A stretch of DNA of 64,000 nt. It comes from DYFX01 sp964400625. Lineage in GTDB: Bacteria; Patescibacteriota; Patescibacteriia; SG8-24; DYFX01. Below, in pieces: positions 15,272 to 23,936 of the stretch (positions are counted from its first letter, which is position 1; each line of letters opens with the position of its first letter). The notes under the pieces were generated by a model. The model was not told the origin of the DNA and ran no database searches. It saw nothing but the letters and a program-made list of their open reading frames with translations. Both the position numbers and the translations under genes were made by a program. The stretch spans positions 9,987-73,986 of the forward strand of contig CAYNUS010000006.1 in NCBI GenBank assembly GCA_964400625.1, written 5' to 3'.

Positions 15272-16177
15272 TCAGCGATCGAGCGTTAGGACGAAGCGTT
15301 CGAGGAGGAGGCGCGGCTGGACGTTGGCGTCGAGCGAGGCGCGCAGGCGGAAGAGGCGGCGGAGGTTGGCGGGCGCGCCGGGAGCGCGGCCGCGGAGCTC
15401 GCGGCGAAGGAAGCCTTGCCAGGCGTCGAGCGCGTCGCGGATCTTGAGGACGGTCTCCTCGCGATCGGCGCGCGGCGGCGCGAGGTCCGACACGAGCGAG
15501 AAGCGCTTGTGGACGGGCGCCCCGCGGAGCGCGTTCCAGCGCCGTTCCTCGGTCTCATACCAGTCTATCATACCCTCCCCTTCGAGAGCCGCGAGCGCGG
15601 CGCCAGGGCGCCCGTCGGCGCGGGCGGCGGCGCGGGCGGCCGCCGGGGCGTCCAAACCGCGCGCCGAAAGCGCGGCGGCGAGCTCGGACTCGGGCACGCG
15701 GCGGAGCTCCAGGCAAGCCGAGCGGCTCACGATCGTCCGCGGCAGGCGCGAGGCGTCCTCCGCGCAGAGCACGACGTGCGCGCCGGGCGCGGGCTCTTCG
15801 AGCGCCTTGAGGAGCGCGTTGGCGGCCTCTTCGCTCAGCGCGTCGGCGCCGTCGATGACGGCCACCTTGGCGCCGCCCATGAAGGAGCTCATGCGCAGGT
15901 GTTCGACGAGCTCGCGCACGGCGTCGATCGGGATCGCCTTCTTGAGCTTGCCGGTCTTCTCGTCGCGCGGACGCTCGACGAGGCGGAAGTCGGGATGCTT
16001 CGCGGCGTCGGCGGCGCCGAAGAGCGCGGCGGCGAGCGCGGACGCCAAGAGCGCCTTGCCGGAGCGGCGAGGGCCGTGGAGCACGAGCGCGTGGGGGACC
16101 GCCCCGTTCGCGAGCATCGCGCGGAGGCGGGCGACGGCGCGGCCGTGGCCGATGACGTGCGAGAAGGCGTCGTTCAT
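15272..16177 (-). CDS. holB: DNA polymerase III delta' subunit-like AAA+ protein
   Basis: A 301-residue clamp-loader protein. The P-loop region reads GPRRSGKA, lacking the final Ser/Thr of a standard Walker A, as expected of non-catalytic delta' subunits. VIDGADALSEEAANALLKALEEP is the Walker B-like DExx-helix region, and SRSACLELRR is the SRC motif. Four CPR-typical zinc cysteines are not evident. It overlaps the glycosyltransferase gene by ATGA. Confidence 0.85.
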   Translation of the reverse strand: MNDAFSHVIGHGRAVARLRAMLANGAVPHALVLHGPRRSGKALLASALAAALFGAADAAKHPDFRLVERPRDEKTGKLKKAIPIDAVRELVEHLRMSSFMGGAKVAVIDGADALSEEAANALLKALEEPAPGAHVVLCAEDASRLPRTIVSRSACLELRRVPESELAAALSARGLDAPAAARAAARADGRPGAALAALEGEGMIDWYETEERRWNALRGAPVHKRFSLVSDLAPPRADREETVLKIRDALDAWQGFLRRELRGRAPGAPANLRRLFRLRASLDANVQPRLLLERFVLTLDR

Positions 16178-17316
16178 ACCTGATGCTGGATGCCGAGCAC
16201 CTCGAGCATGACGTTCATGGTGCGGCGGGCGGTCTCGTCCCAGGAGTAGCGCTTCGCGTTCTCGAAGCCGGCCGCGCGCTGGCGGTCCCAGAGCGACTGC
16301 TCGTCGGTGAGCGTCTTCATGACGTGCGCGATCTGCTCGGGTTCGCCGGGCTTGGCGTAGAGCGCGGCGCTCCCGCCGACCTCCGGCATCGATCCGGCCT
16401 CGGCGGCCAGGACCGGCGTGCCGCAAGCCTGCGCCTGCAGGATCGGCAGGCCGAAGCCTTCGTACCACGACGGCAGGACGAGCATCCGCGCGCAGGCCAT
16501 GAGCGCGGGCATCTCCTCCTCCGGCACGTAGCCGGGCATCACGACGGAGTCCTCCATCTCGCGCGCGGCGATCTCCTTCCGGATGCGCTCGATGCCGAAA
16601 CCGGGCGACCCGACGAGGAGCAGCTTCACCGGATCGCCGACGCCGCGCCAGCCCTTGAAGATGGCGAAGGCGTGGATGAGGTTCACGATGTTCTTCTTCT
16701 CCTCGAGGCGCCCCGCATAGATGATGAACGGCCGCGAGAGGCGGTACTTCGCGAGCACGGCGTCCTTGGCCTCCTCGGGAATGTCGGCGCGGTAGCGCGG
16801 ATCGGCCGCGAGCGGCGTGGCGACGACGCGCTCCGGCGGAAGCTTGTAGCGCTCCAGGATCTCGCCGCGCGAGAATTCGGAGACGGTCAGGAGGCGGTCG
16901 GCGCGCTTCACCGCGGCCTTCGCGGAGTAGCGGTGATAGCGGAGCTCGGCCGGCCGATAGAGATGCGGCAGGCGCTCGAAGCCGATGTCATGCAGGGTGG
17001 TGACGGTGCGCTTCGGCCGGAAGAGCGGCAGGGTGTGCGTCGGCTGGAAGAAGAGATCGACCGGATGGCGCCAGAGTTCCCACGACAGGCGGAACTGGTT
17101 CCAGAACCGCTGGGACTTCCAATACAGGATCTTGCCGTCCCAGCCCTCAGGGAACGTCTCGAGCCCGTCCTGCAGGAACTTCTTGGAATACAGCATGAAC
17201 TCCAGGCCCGGGACCGGGAGCTTCTTCAGGGCCTGGATGAGGTGATAGGAGTACCATTCCGTGCCCGTACGCTCGCGCGCGTTGGCCCGGCTGGCGTCGA
17301 TGCCTATGAGCGCCAT
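16174..17316 (-). CDS. glycosyltransferase family 4 (GT-B)
   Basis: A 380-residue GT4 enzyme. The N-terminal domain begins MALIGIDASR; the C-terminal donor-binding domain has IIYAGRLEEKKNI and the EX7E motif in YEGFGLPILQAQACGTPVLA. Such enzymes transfer sugars from nucleotide donors to cell-surface glycans; the acceptor is unknown. It lies 12 bases after the DoxX-like gene. Confidence 0.9.
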   Translation of the reverse strand: MALIGIDASRANARERTGTEWYSYHLIQALKKLPVPGLEFMLYSKKFLQDGLETFPEGWDGKILYWKSQRFWNQFRLSWELWRHPVDLFFQPTHTLPLFRPKRTVTTLHDIGFERLPHLYRPAELRYHRYSAKAAVKRADRLLTVSEFSRGEILERYKLPPERVVATPLAADPRYRADIPEEAKDAVLAKYRLSRPFIIYAGRLEEKKNIVNLIHAFAIFKGWRGVGDPVKLLLVGSPGFGIERIRKEIAAREMEDSVVMPGYVPEEEMPALMACARMLVLPSWYEGFGLPILQAQACGTPVLAAEAGSMPEVGGSAALYAKPGEPEQIAHVMKTLTDEQSLWDRQRAAGFENAKRYSWDETARRTMNVMLEVLGIQHQV

Positions 17317-17328
17317 ACGGCCGCCATC

Positions 17329-18303
17329 TTACGCTTTCGACTCGCCTTCGTGCCAGTGGCCGTACAGGAACATCATGAAGAGCGCCGCCTTGACGGGAAG
17401 ATGCCCGAGCAGCTCCTGGAAACCGAGGAAGAAGATGGAGATCAGGAAGAAGAAGAACGCGACGGCGACGGCAGGGCGGAAGGCCACGCGCAGGAGCACG
17501 CAGAGGGCGACGAGCGTCTCGACCACGGCCGAGATGAAGACGAACTGCGCGTCGGTGCCGCCGAGCGGCGCGATGAAGTTGATGCGGTATTCGCCGACGA
17601 TGGCGAGCGCGAACTCGGGATGCAGCCATTTCACGGAGGCGAGCACGAGGAGGCTCGCGCCCAGGATGACGCGGAAGGCCTGGTAGCCCAGGCGCGTGAC
17701 GTCCGGACCCTTCAGGAACGCCCAGCGGGTGCGTTCGGAAGGCCCGGTGATGAAGAGGATCGCGGCGCCGAACATGAAGAACTCCTCCATCAGGTCCCAG
17801 AACGGCAGGACGGGCAGGCCGGCCAGGAAGAGGAGCGCGAGCAGGACGCCCAGCTCGGAGTAGGCGGGCTCGAGGAAGAGGAAGAGCGAGCCGATCGCGA
17901 TCTGCGCGATGCCGAGCGCGACGCTCCACGGGTCGCCGCCCAAGACGAGGCTCGGCGAGAAGAGCGTGCCTTTGAGTCCCGCGCCCATGAGCGAGACGCC
18001 GATGCAGACGCCGAGGACGGTGCGCGGATTGAAACGGAACGACGCGAGCTTCTTGTCGAACCAGTGCATGAAGGAGGAACCGTCGAGGCGCCGGTCGATC
18101 CAGGCCGCGGCGACGAAACCGGCGGCGGCGAGCGCGACGATGATCATGGCGAACGCCGGACTCACGTAGGTGAAGACCGAGCGGGTGAACTCGACGCCCT
18201 GATGCTCCACGTACCACTTCTCATGCGCGAGCGCGGGCACGGCGGCCAGGGCGAAGGCGGCGACCGCGAACGGCCAGCGTTTCCAGTTCCAGGAGAGGTT
18301 CAT
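17329..18303 (-). CDS. polytopic membrane protein with DoxX-like C-terminal part
   Basis: A 324-residue protein with an N-terminal signal-like helix ending in ALAHEKW and about seven to eight further membrane helices. The C-terminal four-helix part resembles DoxX/MauE-type integral membrane proteins, judged by pattern only. The function is unknown. The ATG at 18303 lies 8 bases after TACACT (18312-18317) and just past the mreB terminator, so it begins a new, possibly leaderless, transcript carrying GT4, holB, the propeller lipoprotein and frr. Confidence 0.65.
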   Translation of the reverse strand: MNLSWNWKRWPFAVAAFALAAVPALAHEKWYVEHQGVEFTRSVFTYVSPAFAMIIVALAAAGFVAAAWIDRRLDGSSFMHWFDKKLASFRFNPRTVLGVCIGVSLMGAGLKGTLFSPSLVLGGDPWSVALGIAQIAIGSLFLFLEPAYSELGVLLALLFLAGLPVLPFWDLMEEFFMFGAAILFITGPSERTRWAFLKGPDVTRLGYQAFRVILGASLLVLASVKWLHPEFALAIVGEYRINFIAPLGGTDAQFVFISAVVETLVALCVLLRVAFRPAVAVAFFFFLISIFFLGFQELLGHLPVKAALFMMFLYGHWHEGESKA

Positions 18304-18327
18304 ATGAGGGAAGTGTAGCATACAACC

Positions 18328-18349
18328 GAAAAACTCCCCTTTCGGGGAG
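18328..18349 (-). terminator. terminator of mreB
   Basis: CTCCCC (18334-18339), loop, GGGGAG (18344-18349), then TTTTT on the minus strand. Candidate -10 boxes of the next gene (TATGCT and TACACT) follow within 16 bases. Confidence 0.85.
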
Positions 18350-18354
18350 CTTGT

Positions 18355-19362
18355 TCAGCGCATCGCGAGGATGGAGCGCTTGTACGATTCCAGGTTCTCG
18401 AGGGCGATGCCGGTGCCTTTGGCGACGCAGAGCTGGGGCTCGTCGGCGACGTAGGCCGGGACGCCGGTGGCCTTGGCGAGCAGGCGGTCGAGATTGCGGA
18501 GCTGGGAGGAGCCGCCCGAGAGGATCATCCCCTTCTCCATCACGTCGGCGGAGAGTTCCGGCGGCGTGCGGCGGAGGACTTCCTTCAGCGAGGCGACGAG
18601 CTCCTCGAGCTCGGACTGGATGGCGTCGGTGACGTCGTCGGAGGTGACGGTGATGGTGCGCGGGAGTCCCGTGATCATGTCGCGGCCCTTGCACTCCATC
18701 GAGAGCTTCTCGTCGAGGTAGAGCGCGGAGCCGATCTGGATCTTGATCTCCTCGGCGGTGCGCTCGCCGATCGTCATGCCGTACTTGCGGCGCGTGTGTT
18801 CGGCGATGGCGGCGTCGAGCTTGTTGCCGCCGACGCGCACGGAGTCCGACGCGACGATGCCGCCGAGCGAAATGACGGCCATCTCGGCGGTGCCGCCGCC
18901 GATGTCGATGATCATGTGGCCCGAAGCCGAACCGATGGGGATGTCGGCGCCGATGGCGGCCACGACCGGCTCCTTGATGATGTAGGCGGCGCGGGCGCCG
19001 GCGGCGATGGTCGCGTCGATGACGGCGCGGCGTTCGACGGAGGTGATGCCGCCGGGAACGGCGACCATGACTTCGGGGCGGAAGATGCGCATGCCGCCGA
19101 CGGCCTTGTTGATGAAGTACCGGAGCATCGCTTCGGTCGTCTTGTAGTCGGCGATGACGCCTTCCTTCAAGGGGCGCACGGCCACGATGGTGTCCGGCGT
19201 GCGGCCGAGCATCTCCTTGGCTTCCTTTCCGACAGCCAAAATCTTCTTGTCGATCGTCGAGATGGCGACGACCGACGGCTCGTTCATGATGATGCCTCGC
19301 TTGGGCGCGTAGACCAGGACCGAGGTGGTGCCAAGGTCGATGCCGATCTTCTTCAGGAACAT
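18355..19362 (-). CDS. mreB: rod-shape-determining protein MreB
   Basis: A 335-residue actin homologue that guides lateral cell-wall synthesis. Phosphate-1 loop IDLGTTSV (residues 8-15), phosphate-2 DIGGGTAEM, the adenosine motif LSGGSSQL and the VPGGITSVERRAV connector are all present. The length is standard. It is downstream of the DUF4012 gene by 10 bases, without mreC or mreD nearby, and is closed by a strong terminator. Confidence 0.97.
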   Translation of the reverse strand: MFLKKIGIDLGTTSVLVYAPKRGIIMNEPSVVAISTIDKKILAVGKEAKEMLGRTPDTIVAVRPLKEGVIADYKTTEAMLRYFINKAVGGMRIFRPEVMVAVPGGITSVERRAVIDATIAAGARAAYIIKEPVVAAIGADIPIGSASGHMIIDIGGGTAEMAVISLGGIVASDSVRVGGNKLDAAIAEHTRRKYGMTIGERTAEEIKIQIGSALYLDEKLSMECKGRDMITGLPRTITVTSDDVTDAIQSELEELVASLKEVLRRTPPELSADVMEKGMILSGGSSQLRNLDRLLAKATGVPAYVADEPQLCVAKGTGIALENLESYKRSILAMR

Positions 19363-19372
19363 CCGTGTGCGG

Positions 19373-21376
19373 TTATTTCAGGCCGATGACGAAGCCTCGG
19401 TCGACCCGGAGGTCGGTGGAGAGCCGGTATCGCGAATCGCCCCATTCCTGCGAGGGTTCCGGGGGCGTCGCGCGCGCTACGTTCTTACCAAAATCGAGGT
19501 CGAGCGTCAAACCGTTGGCGATGGAGCCGAGCTGTTTCTGGACCTCGAGCCCGTACTCGCCCGAACGGATCATCCGCGCGACGGCGTCGGAGACGCGGTA
19601 CTCCACCGCGAGCGTGCGCGTCTCGCCCGGCTCGACCGAGATGAAGCCGCCGAAGACGGCGTGGCCGAGCTCTTCGGCGACGTCGATCGTGCCGGGGCGC
19701 CGGCGCGGATCGTTCAGCTTGTCGTCGACCATCATCCCCTCGCCGCCGATGAGGACGCTGCCGATCGGCGCGTAGAAGCGCGTGTAGGTGCGGTAACGCG
19801 TCGTCTTCCAGGTGAAGCGTCCGTCGTTCTTGTACGTGATGGCGGCGCGCGCGATCCAGGAATCGCCGTCGGGGCGCAGGGAATACGCGATCGTCTTCTC
19901 CATCACGGAGTCGGTCTTGAGCGCGGCGAGGTTGGCGTCGATGACGGCCAGGCGGTCGCCGGGGCCGGAGCGGAAGCGTCCGGTCCAGCGTTGGGCGTCC
20001 GCGAAGGCCTGGAGCGACGGGTCGCTGAAGGAGGCCATGAGATGCTTCTCGTCCAGCGACGCCTGCGCGATGGCGGCGATCTTCGGGAGATCCGAGAGCG
20101 AGGTCGAGAAGAGGCGGTGCACGAGTTCCTGCCCGAGCTTGCCGACGATGTCCTTGCGCTGGGCGAGCGGGACGCCCTGGTCCCAGAACGCGACCTCGAC
20201 CTGGTATTCGAGCTCGTCGGTGACGTTCGCCGCGTCGAAGGTGACGCCCTCGACGGTGATGGGGCCGGTGAGCGCGAGCAGTTTCTCGATCACGGTCGGC
20301 GTCACGCCGATCACGCCGTCGAGCTCCTCCTTGCCGCCCTCGAGATGATAGAAACGCTGGAGCTCGAGCGCCGAGACGACGTAATCCGGCGACCAGTTGG
20401 CGTCGCGCATGAAGAGCGACTGCGAGCGCAGGTATTTGCGGAGCGGCTCCGGCACGGGTTCCTTGAGGTACGCCTCGGCGGGGCCGTCGAGCGCGTAGAT
20501 GTCGTCGGTGAAGAACGATTCCATCTCGCCGTCGGCGACCTTCACGATGCCGTAGGTGCCGACGAAGCCGCCGCCGGGGCGGAGCTCGGTGTTGTTCAGC
20601 ATCAGGAAGAGGTACGTCTTCGGCTCCGGATAGCCGAGGATCGACGGGAGGACCGCGAGCGTCGAGAGATCCTGCCCGAGCACGGCGTGCAGGTCGCCGA
20701 GCTGCTTCTTGTACGGCGCGAGCGTGTCGAGGATGCCCTGCGTGAAGGAGGTGCGCGGGATGCGGTCCCAGGCGGCGATGGCGCGTTCGAGCGAGACGCG
20801 CGCGAGGCCGAGGCGGTCCGGGGCTTCCGTCAGCTTCTGGAGGAGGGCGCGCTTCTCCTCGCGCGCGAGCTCGTGCACGGCGCGGTCGTCGCCCGCGAGG
20901 TCCGGCACCGCGCCGACGGCCGAGGTGCCGCTCTTCAGCACGGCGATGAGGTCCGCGCCGACGTCGATGGCTTCCTTGAGCGCGATCGAGGCTTCGTGGC
21001 CGCCTTCAAGCAGGTCCCCGATGGCCCGGATCTCCTCGCGATAGAACGGCAGCTGGGCGGCCAGCTCCAGGCGGGCGTGCGCGCGCTGGGCGGCCGAGAA
21101 GCGCTGGGCGGCGTTCTCGAGCCGGTACGAGGCGACCTCGAACTCGAGCTTCTCCGCCGCGGTCTTGGCGGCGAAGAGGTCGTCGCGCGCGGCCTGCGCC
21201 TGGGCGTAGACCTCGCGGCCGGCCATGAGGACCGGCAGGACGAGGGCGAGCCCGGCGATGAGGACGGCGGCGAGGAGGCCGAGGAAGCTCCAGAGCGCGT
21301 ACGTCCAAAAGCCGCGCCTGCCTTTCGAGGCGTGCGGCGCATCGTGCCCGAGCAGGTTGTGCGCGTGCGATTCCAC
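19373..21376 (-). CDS. DUF4012 membrane-anchored extracellular protein
   Basis: A 667-residue protein with one membrane helix (about residues 28-53), a helical stalk and a large outer domain with the DUF4012 signatures LLMLNNTELRPGGGFVGTYG and RDANWSPDY. DUF4012 proteins are frequent in Patescibacteria and have no assigned function. The start is a GTG at 21376, only 6 bases after the extended -10 TGC-TATACT, which implies a leaderless message. Co-transcription with mreB suggests a role in envelope growth, which is an inference. Confidence 0.88.
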   Translation of the reverse strand: MESHAHNLLGHDAPHASKGRRGFWTYALWSFLGLLAAVLIAGLALVLPVLMAGREVYAQAQAARDDLFAAKTAAEKLEFEVASYRLENAAQRFSAAQRAHARLELAAQLPFYREEIRAIGDLLEGGHEASIALKEAIDVGADLIAVLKSGTSAVGAVPDLAGDDRAVHELAREEKRALLQKLTEAPDRLGLARVSLERAIAAWDRIPRTSFTQGILDTLAPYKKQLGDLHAVLGQDLSTLAVLPSILGYPEPKTYLFLMLNNTELRPGGGFVGTYGIVKVADGEMESFFTDDIYALDGPAEAYLKEPVPEPLRKYLRSQSLFMRDANWSPDYVVSALELQRFYHLEGGKEELDGVIGVTPTVIEKLLALTGPITVEGVTFDAANVTDELEYQVEVAFWDQGVPLAQRKDIVGKLGQELVHRLFSTSLSDLPKIAAIAQASLDEKHLMASFSDPSLQAFADAQRWTGRFRSGPGDRLAVIDANLAALKTDSVMEKTIAYSLRPDGDSWIARAAITYKNDGRFTWKTTRYRTYTRFYAPIGSVLIGGEGMMVDDKLNDPRRRPGTIDVAEELGHAVFGGFISVEPGETRTLAVEYRVSDAVARMIRSGEYGLEVQKQLGSIANGLTLDLDFGKNVARATPPEPSQEWGDSRYRLSTDLRVDRGFVIGLK

Positions 21377-21382
21377 GGTTCC

Positions 21383-21391
21383 AGTATAGCA
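21383..21391 (-). promoter_or_regulatory. extended -10 promoter of DUF4012-mreB
   Basis: TGC-TATACT on the minus strand with 6 bases to the GTG start. No good -35 is present, as is usual for extended -10 promoters. Confidence 0.65.
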
Positions 21392-21455
21392 CGCACGGTT
21401 GACGGACGGCGTTTTTCCTGTTTGACTGCCTGCAGACCTTTTTCAAGGAGCCCCG

Positions 21456-22037
21456 ATGGACCGGATCGAAGATGCCTTGGACGCGGCCTGCGAAGGCCAG
21501 CGCGACGCGCTCCGCCGCTACCGCCTTTCCGGCGACCCCGCCGACGCCGCGCGCGTCCACTACGAGTCGTGTCCCGCGTGCCTCGCGGCGATCGACGCGA
21601 TCGCGGCCGGACGTCTCCCGGACGCGGCGGCGCTCCCGCACGTCGAAGGCAACCGCCCGTGGGTCATCGCGCTCTACGTCGGATCGCGCCTCCTGCCGGT
21701 CGCGGCGATCGCCGCGCTCGTCTTCTTCTGCGCCAGCGGATTCGTCGGGCGCGAGCTGTCGCCGGCGATCGACCGCCTGCAGGAGCGCGTCCTCTATGTC
21801 CGCATGCCCGGCCGCCCCGACGTCTGCGTCGCGGCCCTGCACGGCGCCGGCGGCTACGGACCGACGTTCCTGGGCGCGGCGCCCTGCGCGGCGGTCCGCG
21901 ACCGCGTCGCCTTCGACGAGGACGTCTCCTGGCGCCTGGGCCGGATGGGCGTCGTGCGCGTCCGCGGCACGGACCAGTGCCTCGCGCAGGACGGCGAACG
22001 CTCCTTCTTCACCCTGCCCTGCGGCCGCGACGACTGA
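21456..22037 (+). CDS. transmembrane protein with anti-sigma-type Hx3Cx2C zinc motif
   Basis: A 193-residue protein. Residues 1-60 are cytoplasmic and helical with H35, C39 and C42 in Hx3Cx2C spacing, the zinc signature of ZAS anti-sigma factors. One membrane helix follows (about 68-97), then an outer domain with four cysteines that could form disulfides. AAGGAG six bases before the ATG supports the start. No sigma factor gene is adjacent, so the anti-sigma role is a proposal. It is a single gene with its own terminator. Confidence 0.7.
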   Translation: MDRIEDALDAACEGQRDALRRYRLSGDPADAARVHYESCPACLAAIDAIAAGRLPDAAALPHVEGNRPWVIALYVGSRLLPVAAIAALVFFCASGFVGRELSPAIDRLQERVLYVRMPGRPDVCVAALHGAGGYGPTFLGAAPCAAVRDRVAFDEDVSWRLGRMGVVRVRGTDQCLAQDGERSFFTLPCGRDD

Positions 22038-22043
22038 AACGAA

Positions 22044-22076
22044 ACCGCCTCCCTCTCAGGAGGCGGTCTTTTCTTT
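22044..22076. terminator. bidirectional terminator
   Basis: ACCGCCTCC (22044-22052) and GGAGGCGGT (22059-22067) followed by TCTTTTCTTT on plus and, on minus, GGTTTCGTTTC. The stop codon of the minus glycosyltransferase lies in the loop. Confidence 0.85.
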
Positions 22077-22877
22077 CCTCGGAAGCGGCTGGCCCTTCCA
22101 CTTGCGGAAGTATTTCACGGCGCTGCGGATGTGGATGCGCGAGACCTTGTTGGCGAACGGCGCGAGCAGCCACGAGGCGTCGGCCGATTCGCGGCGGTGG
22201 TAGTGCAGGATCGACGCGCCCGGGAAGTAGACGACCTTCCAGCCTTTCGACCAGAAGCGGCGGCACCAGTCGGCGTCCTCGAAGTAGACGAAGAAGCGCT
22301 CGTCGAACATGCCGACCTCGTCCACGGCCTTGCGGCGCACGAACATCGCCGCGCCCTCCACCCAGTCGACCTCCTGCGCCGCGTCGCCGATCTCGCCGCG
22401 CATGGCGTAGCGGTCGAGCGCCTCCTTGGCGCGCGCGGTGCGTCCGAGCGGCGTGCGGCGGTAGACGGGGATCCACGGCGTCGGGAAGCGGTGGACGGAT
22501 TCCTGGCGCGAGCCGTCGGGGTGCGTGAGCTTCGGCGCGAGCACGCCGACGTCCTGATGCGCGTCCATGTAGGCCGCCATCGCCTCGAGACAGCCCGTCT
22601 CGAGCATCGTGTCCGGATTCAGCACGAAGACGTAGCGGCCTTTCGCCTTCCGCATGGCCACGTTGTTGCCGGCCGCGAAGCCGACGTTCTCCGGCAGCGC
22701 GAAGAGCCGCGCTTCGGGGAAGCGTTCGCGCACGAGCTCCGGCAGGCCGTCCTTCGAGTCGTTGTCGACGACGAGCACCTCGTAATCGAGGCGCGGCGCG
22801 GCGCGGCGGATCGACTTCAGGCACTGCTTCACGAGCCCGCGCGTGCGGTAGTTCACGATGATGATGGAGACGTCCAT
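22056..22877 (-). CDS. glycosyltransferase family 2, rhamnosyltransferase-like
   Basis: A 273-residue GT-A enzyme: VSIIIVNYRTRG at the N-terminus, VVDNDSKDG, the metal-binding NPDT in VLNPDTML, and FFVYFEDADWCRR carrying the ED acceptor-site motif. Proteins like this transfer deoxysugars such as rhamnose during surface glycan assembly. The ATG at 22877 is two bases after the preceding stop; upstream in-frame Met codons lie inside the previous gene. It is the last of three GT2 genes in one operon. Confidence 0.88.
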   Translation of the reverse strand: MDVSIIIVNYRTRGLVKQCLKSIRRAAPRLDYEVLVVDNDSKDGLPELVRERFPEARLFALPENVGFAAGNNVAMRKAKGRYVFVLNPDTMLETGCLEAMAAYMDAHQDVGVLAPKLTHPDGSRQESVHRFPTPWIPVYRRTPLGRTARAKEALDRYAMRGEIGDAAQEVDWVEGAAMFVRRKAVDEVGMFDERFFVYFEDADWCRRFWSKGWKVVYFPGASILHYHRRESADASWLLAPFANKVSRIHIRSAVKYFRKWKGQPLPRKEKTAS

Positions 22878-22879
22878 AG

Positions 22880-23935
22880 CTACTTGAACCAGGCGCGGAT
22901 CGCCTTCGCGTCCGCCTTGCGGGCCTTCATGAGCGTGCGGCGCTTCTTCCACATCTTCGGCGCCAGGACGAGCGCCTCGACGTACGCGCCGAGCGCGCGC
23001 GGCGACAGGAACAGCGTCGAGAGGAACTTGCCGATCTCGTGCGGGACGATCCAGAGCGCGTGCAGCAGCCGGTTGGCCCAGTCGTCGTCCTTGGCCAGCA
23101 TGAGCAGGTGGTTGCGCGTGGAGAGGCGGTTCACCATCGGCGAACGGCCGAGGCGGCGCCGGAACATCTCGACCAGGCCCGCCTTCTCGGATCCTCCCGT
23201 GCCGCGGTAGTGGTAGGCGACGGCCGACGGCACGTAGGCGGCCTTCCAGCCGAGCAGGCGCAGGCGCCAGGCGACGTCGACGTCCTCCTTGTACGCGAAG
23301 AAATCCTCGTCGAAGACCTCGCCCCCGAGCTCGCGCAGGGCGTCGACGGCTTCGGCGCGGTAGAGCGCGAGCGCGCCCGAGACGCCGAAGACTTCGGCCG
23401 GCTCCGCGTATGCGGCGCCGTCCCGCTCCCCCGCCCCGCGGTCGGCGGCGCGGCGGTTCCGCTTCATGGCGAGGCCCGCCGAATCGAGGACGTCGGTGAA
23501 TTCCGGATCGCCTCCTTCGACGCGGCTGCGGCGCACGCGCAGGAGCTTGCCGCAGGCGCTCGCGACCTCGTAGCGGCCGTCGACGCCGCGTGCGAGCTTC
23601 TCGAGGAACTCCGGCGTCAGGATGATGTCGGGATTCATCACGAGCACGTAGCGGTCGACGGAACTGCGCCCCTTCTTGTCGTCGTCCGCCCAGCGGTTCC
23701 GCGCCAGCTCGATGGCCTGGTTGTGCGCCGCGCTGAAGCCGAGGTTCTTGAAGTTGCGCAGCACGGTGGCATCGGGCAGATGCTCGCGCACGGCGTCGAC
23801 CGATCCGTCCGTCGAGGCGTTGTCGACGACGGTCAGCGTGAAGTCCTTGAAGGTCTGCGCGCGCAGCGATTCGAGCGCGTCGGGAAGGACGCGCGCGCTG
23901 TTCCAGCTGACGATGTGGACGGAGAATTTCGCCAT
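22880..23935 (-). CDS. glycosyltransferase family 2
   Basis: A 351-residue GT-A enzyme with VHIVSWNSARV, VVDNASTDGS, VMNPDI (the DxD equivalent) and FFAYKEDVDVAWR. An insertion around residues 150-190 separates the two halves of the domain. It resembles the downstream GT2 in order of motifs, so the two could act in sequence on one glycan. It begins at a TGA-T-ATG junction after the BcsA-like gene. Confidence 0.88.
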   Translation of the reverse strand: MAKFSVHIVSWNSARVLPDALESLRAQTFKDFTLTVVDNASTDGSVDAVREHLPDATVLRNFKNLGFSAAHNQAIELARNRWADDDKKGRSSVDRYVLVMNPDIILTPEFLEKLARGVDGRYEVASACGKLLRVRRSRVEGGDPEFTDVLDSAGLAMKRNRRAADRGAGERDGAAYAEPAEVFGVSGALALYRAEAVDALRELGGEVFDEDFFAYKEDVDVAWRLRLLGWKAAYVPSAVAYHYRGTGGSEKAGLVEMFRRRLGRSPMVNRLSTRNHLLMLAKDDDWANRLLHALWIVPHEIGKFLSTLFLSPRALGAYVEALVLAPKMWKKRRTLMKARKADAKAIRAWFK

Positions 23936-23936
23936 A

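Noticed and set aside
15272..16177. Loss of function in holB because of the imperfect Walker A
   Set aside because: Delta' subunits of the clamp loader commonly lack a working ATP site, so this is expected.
21399..21455. Promoter TTGACG...TTGACT for the anti-sigma-like gene
   Set aside because: The -35 match is good but the -10 matches at only three positions; evidence too weak to list.
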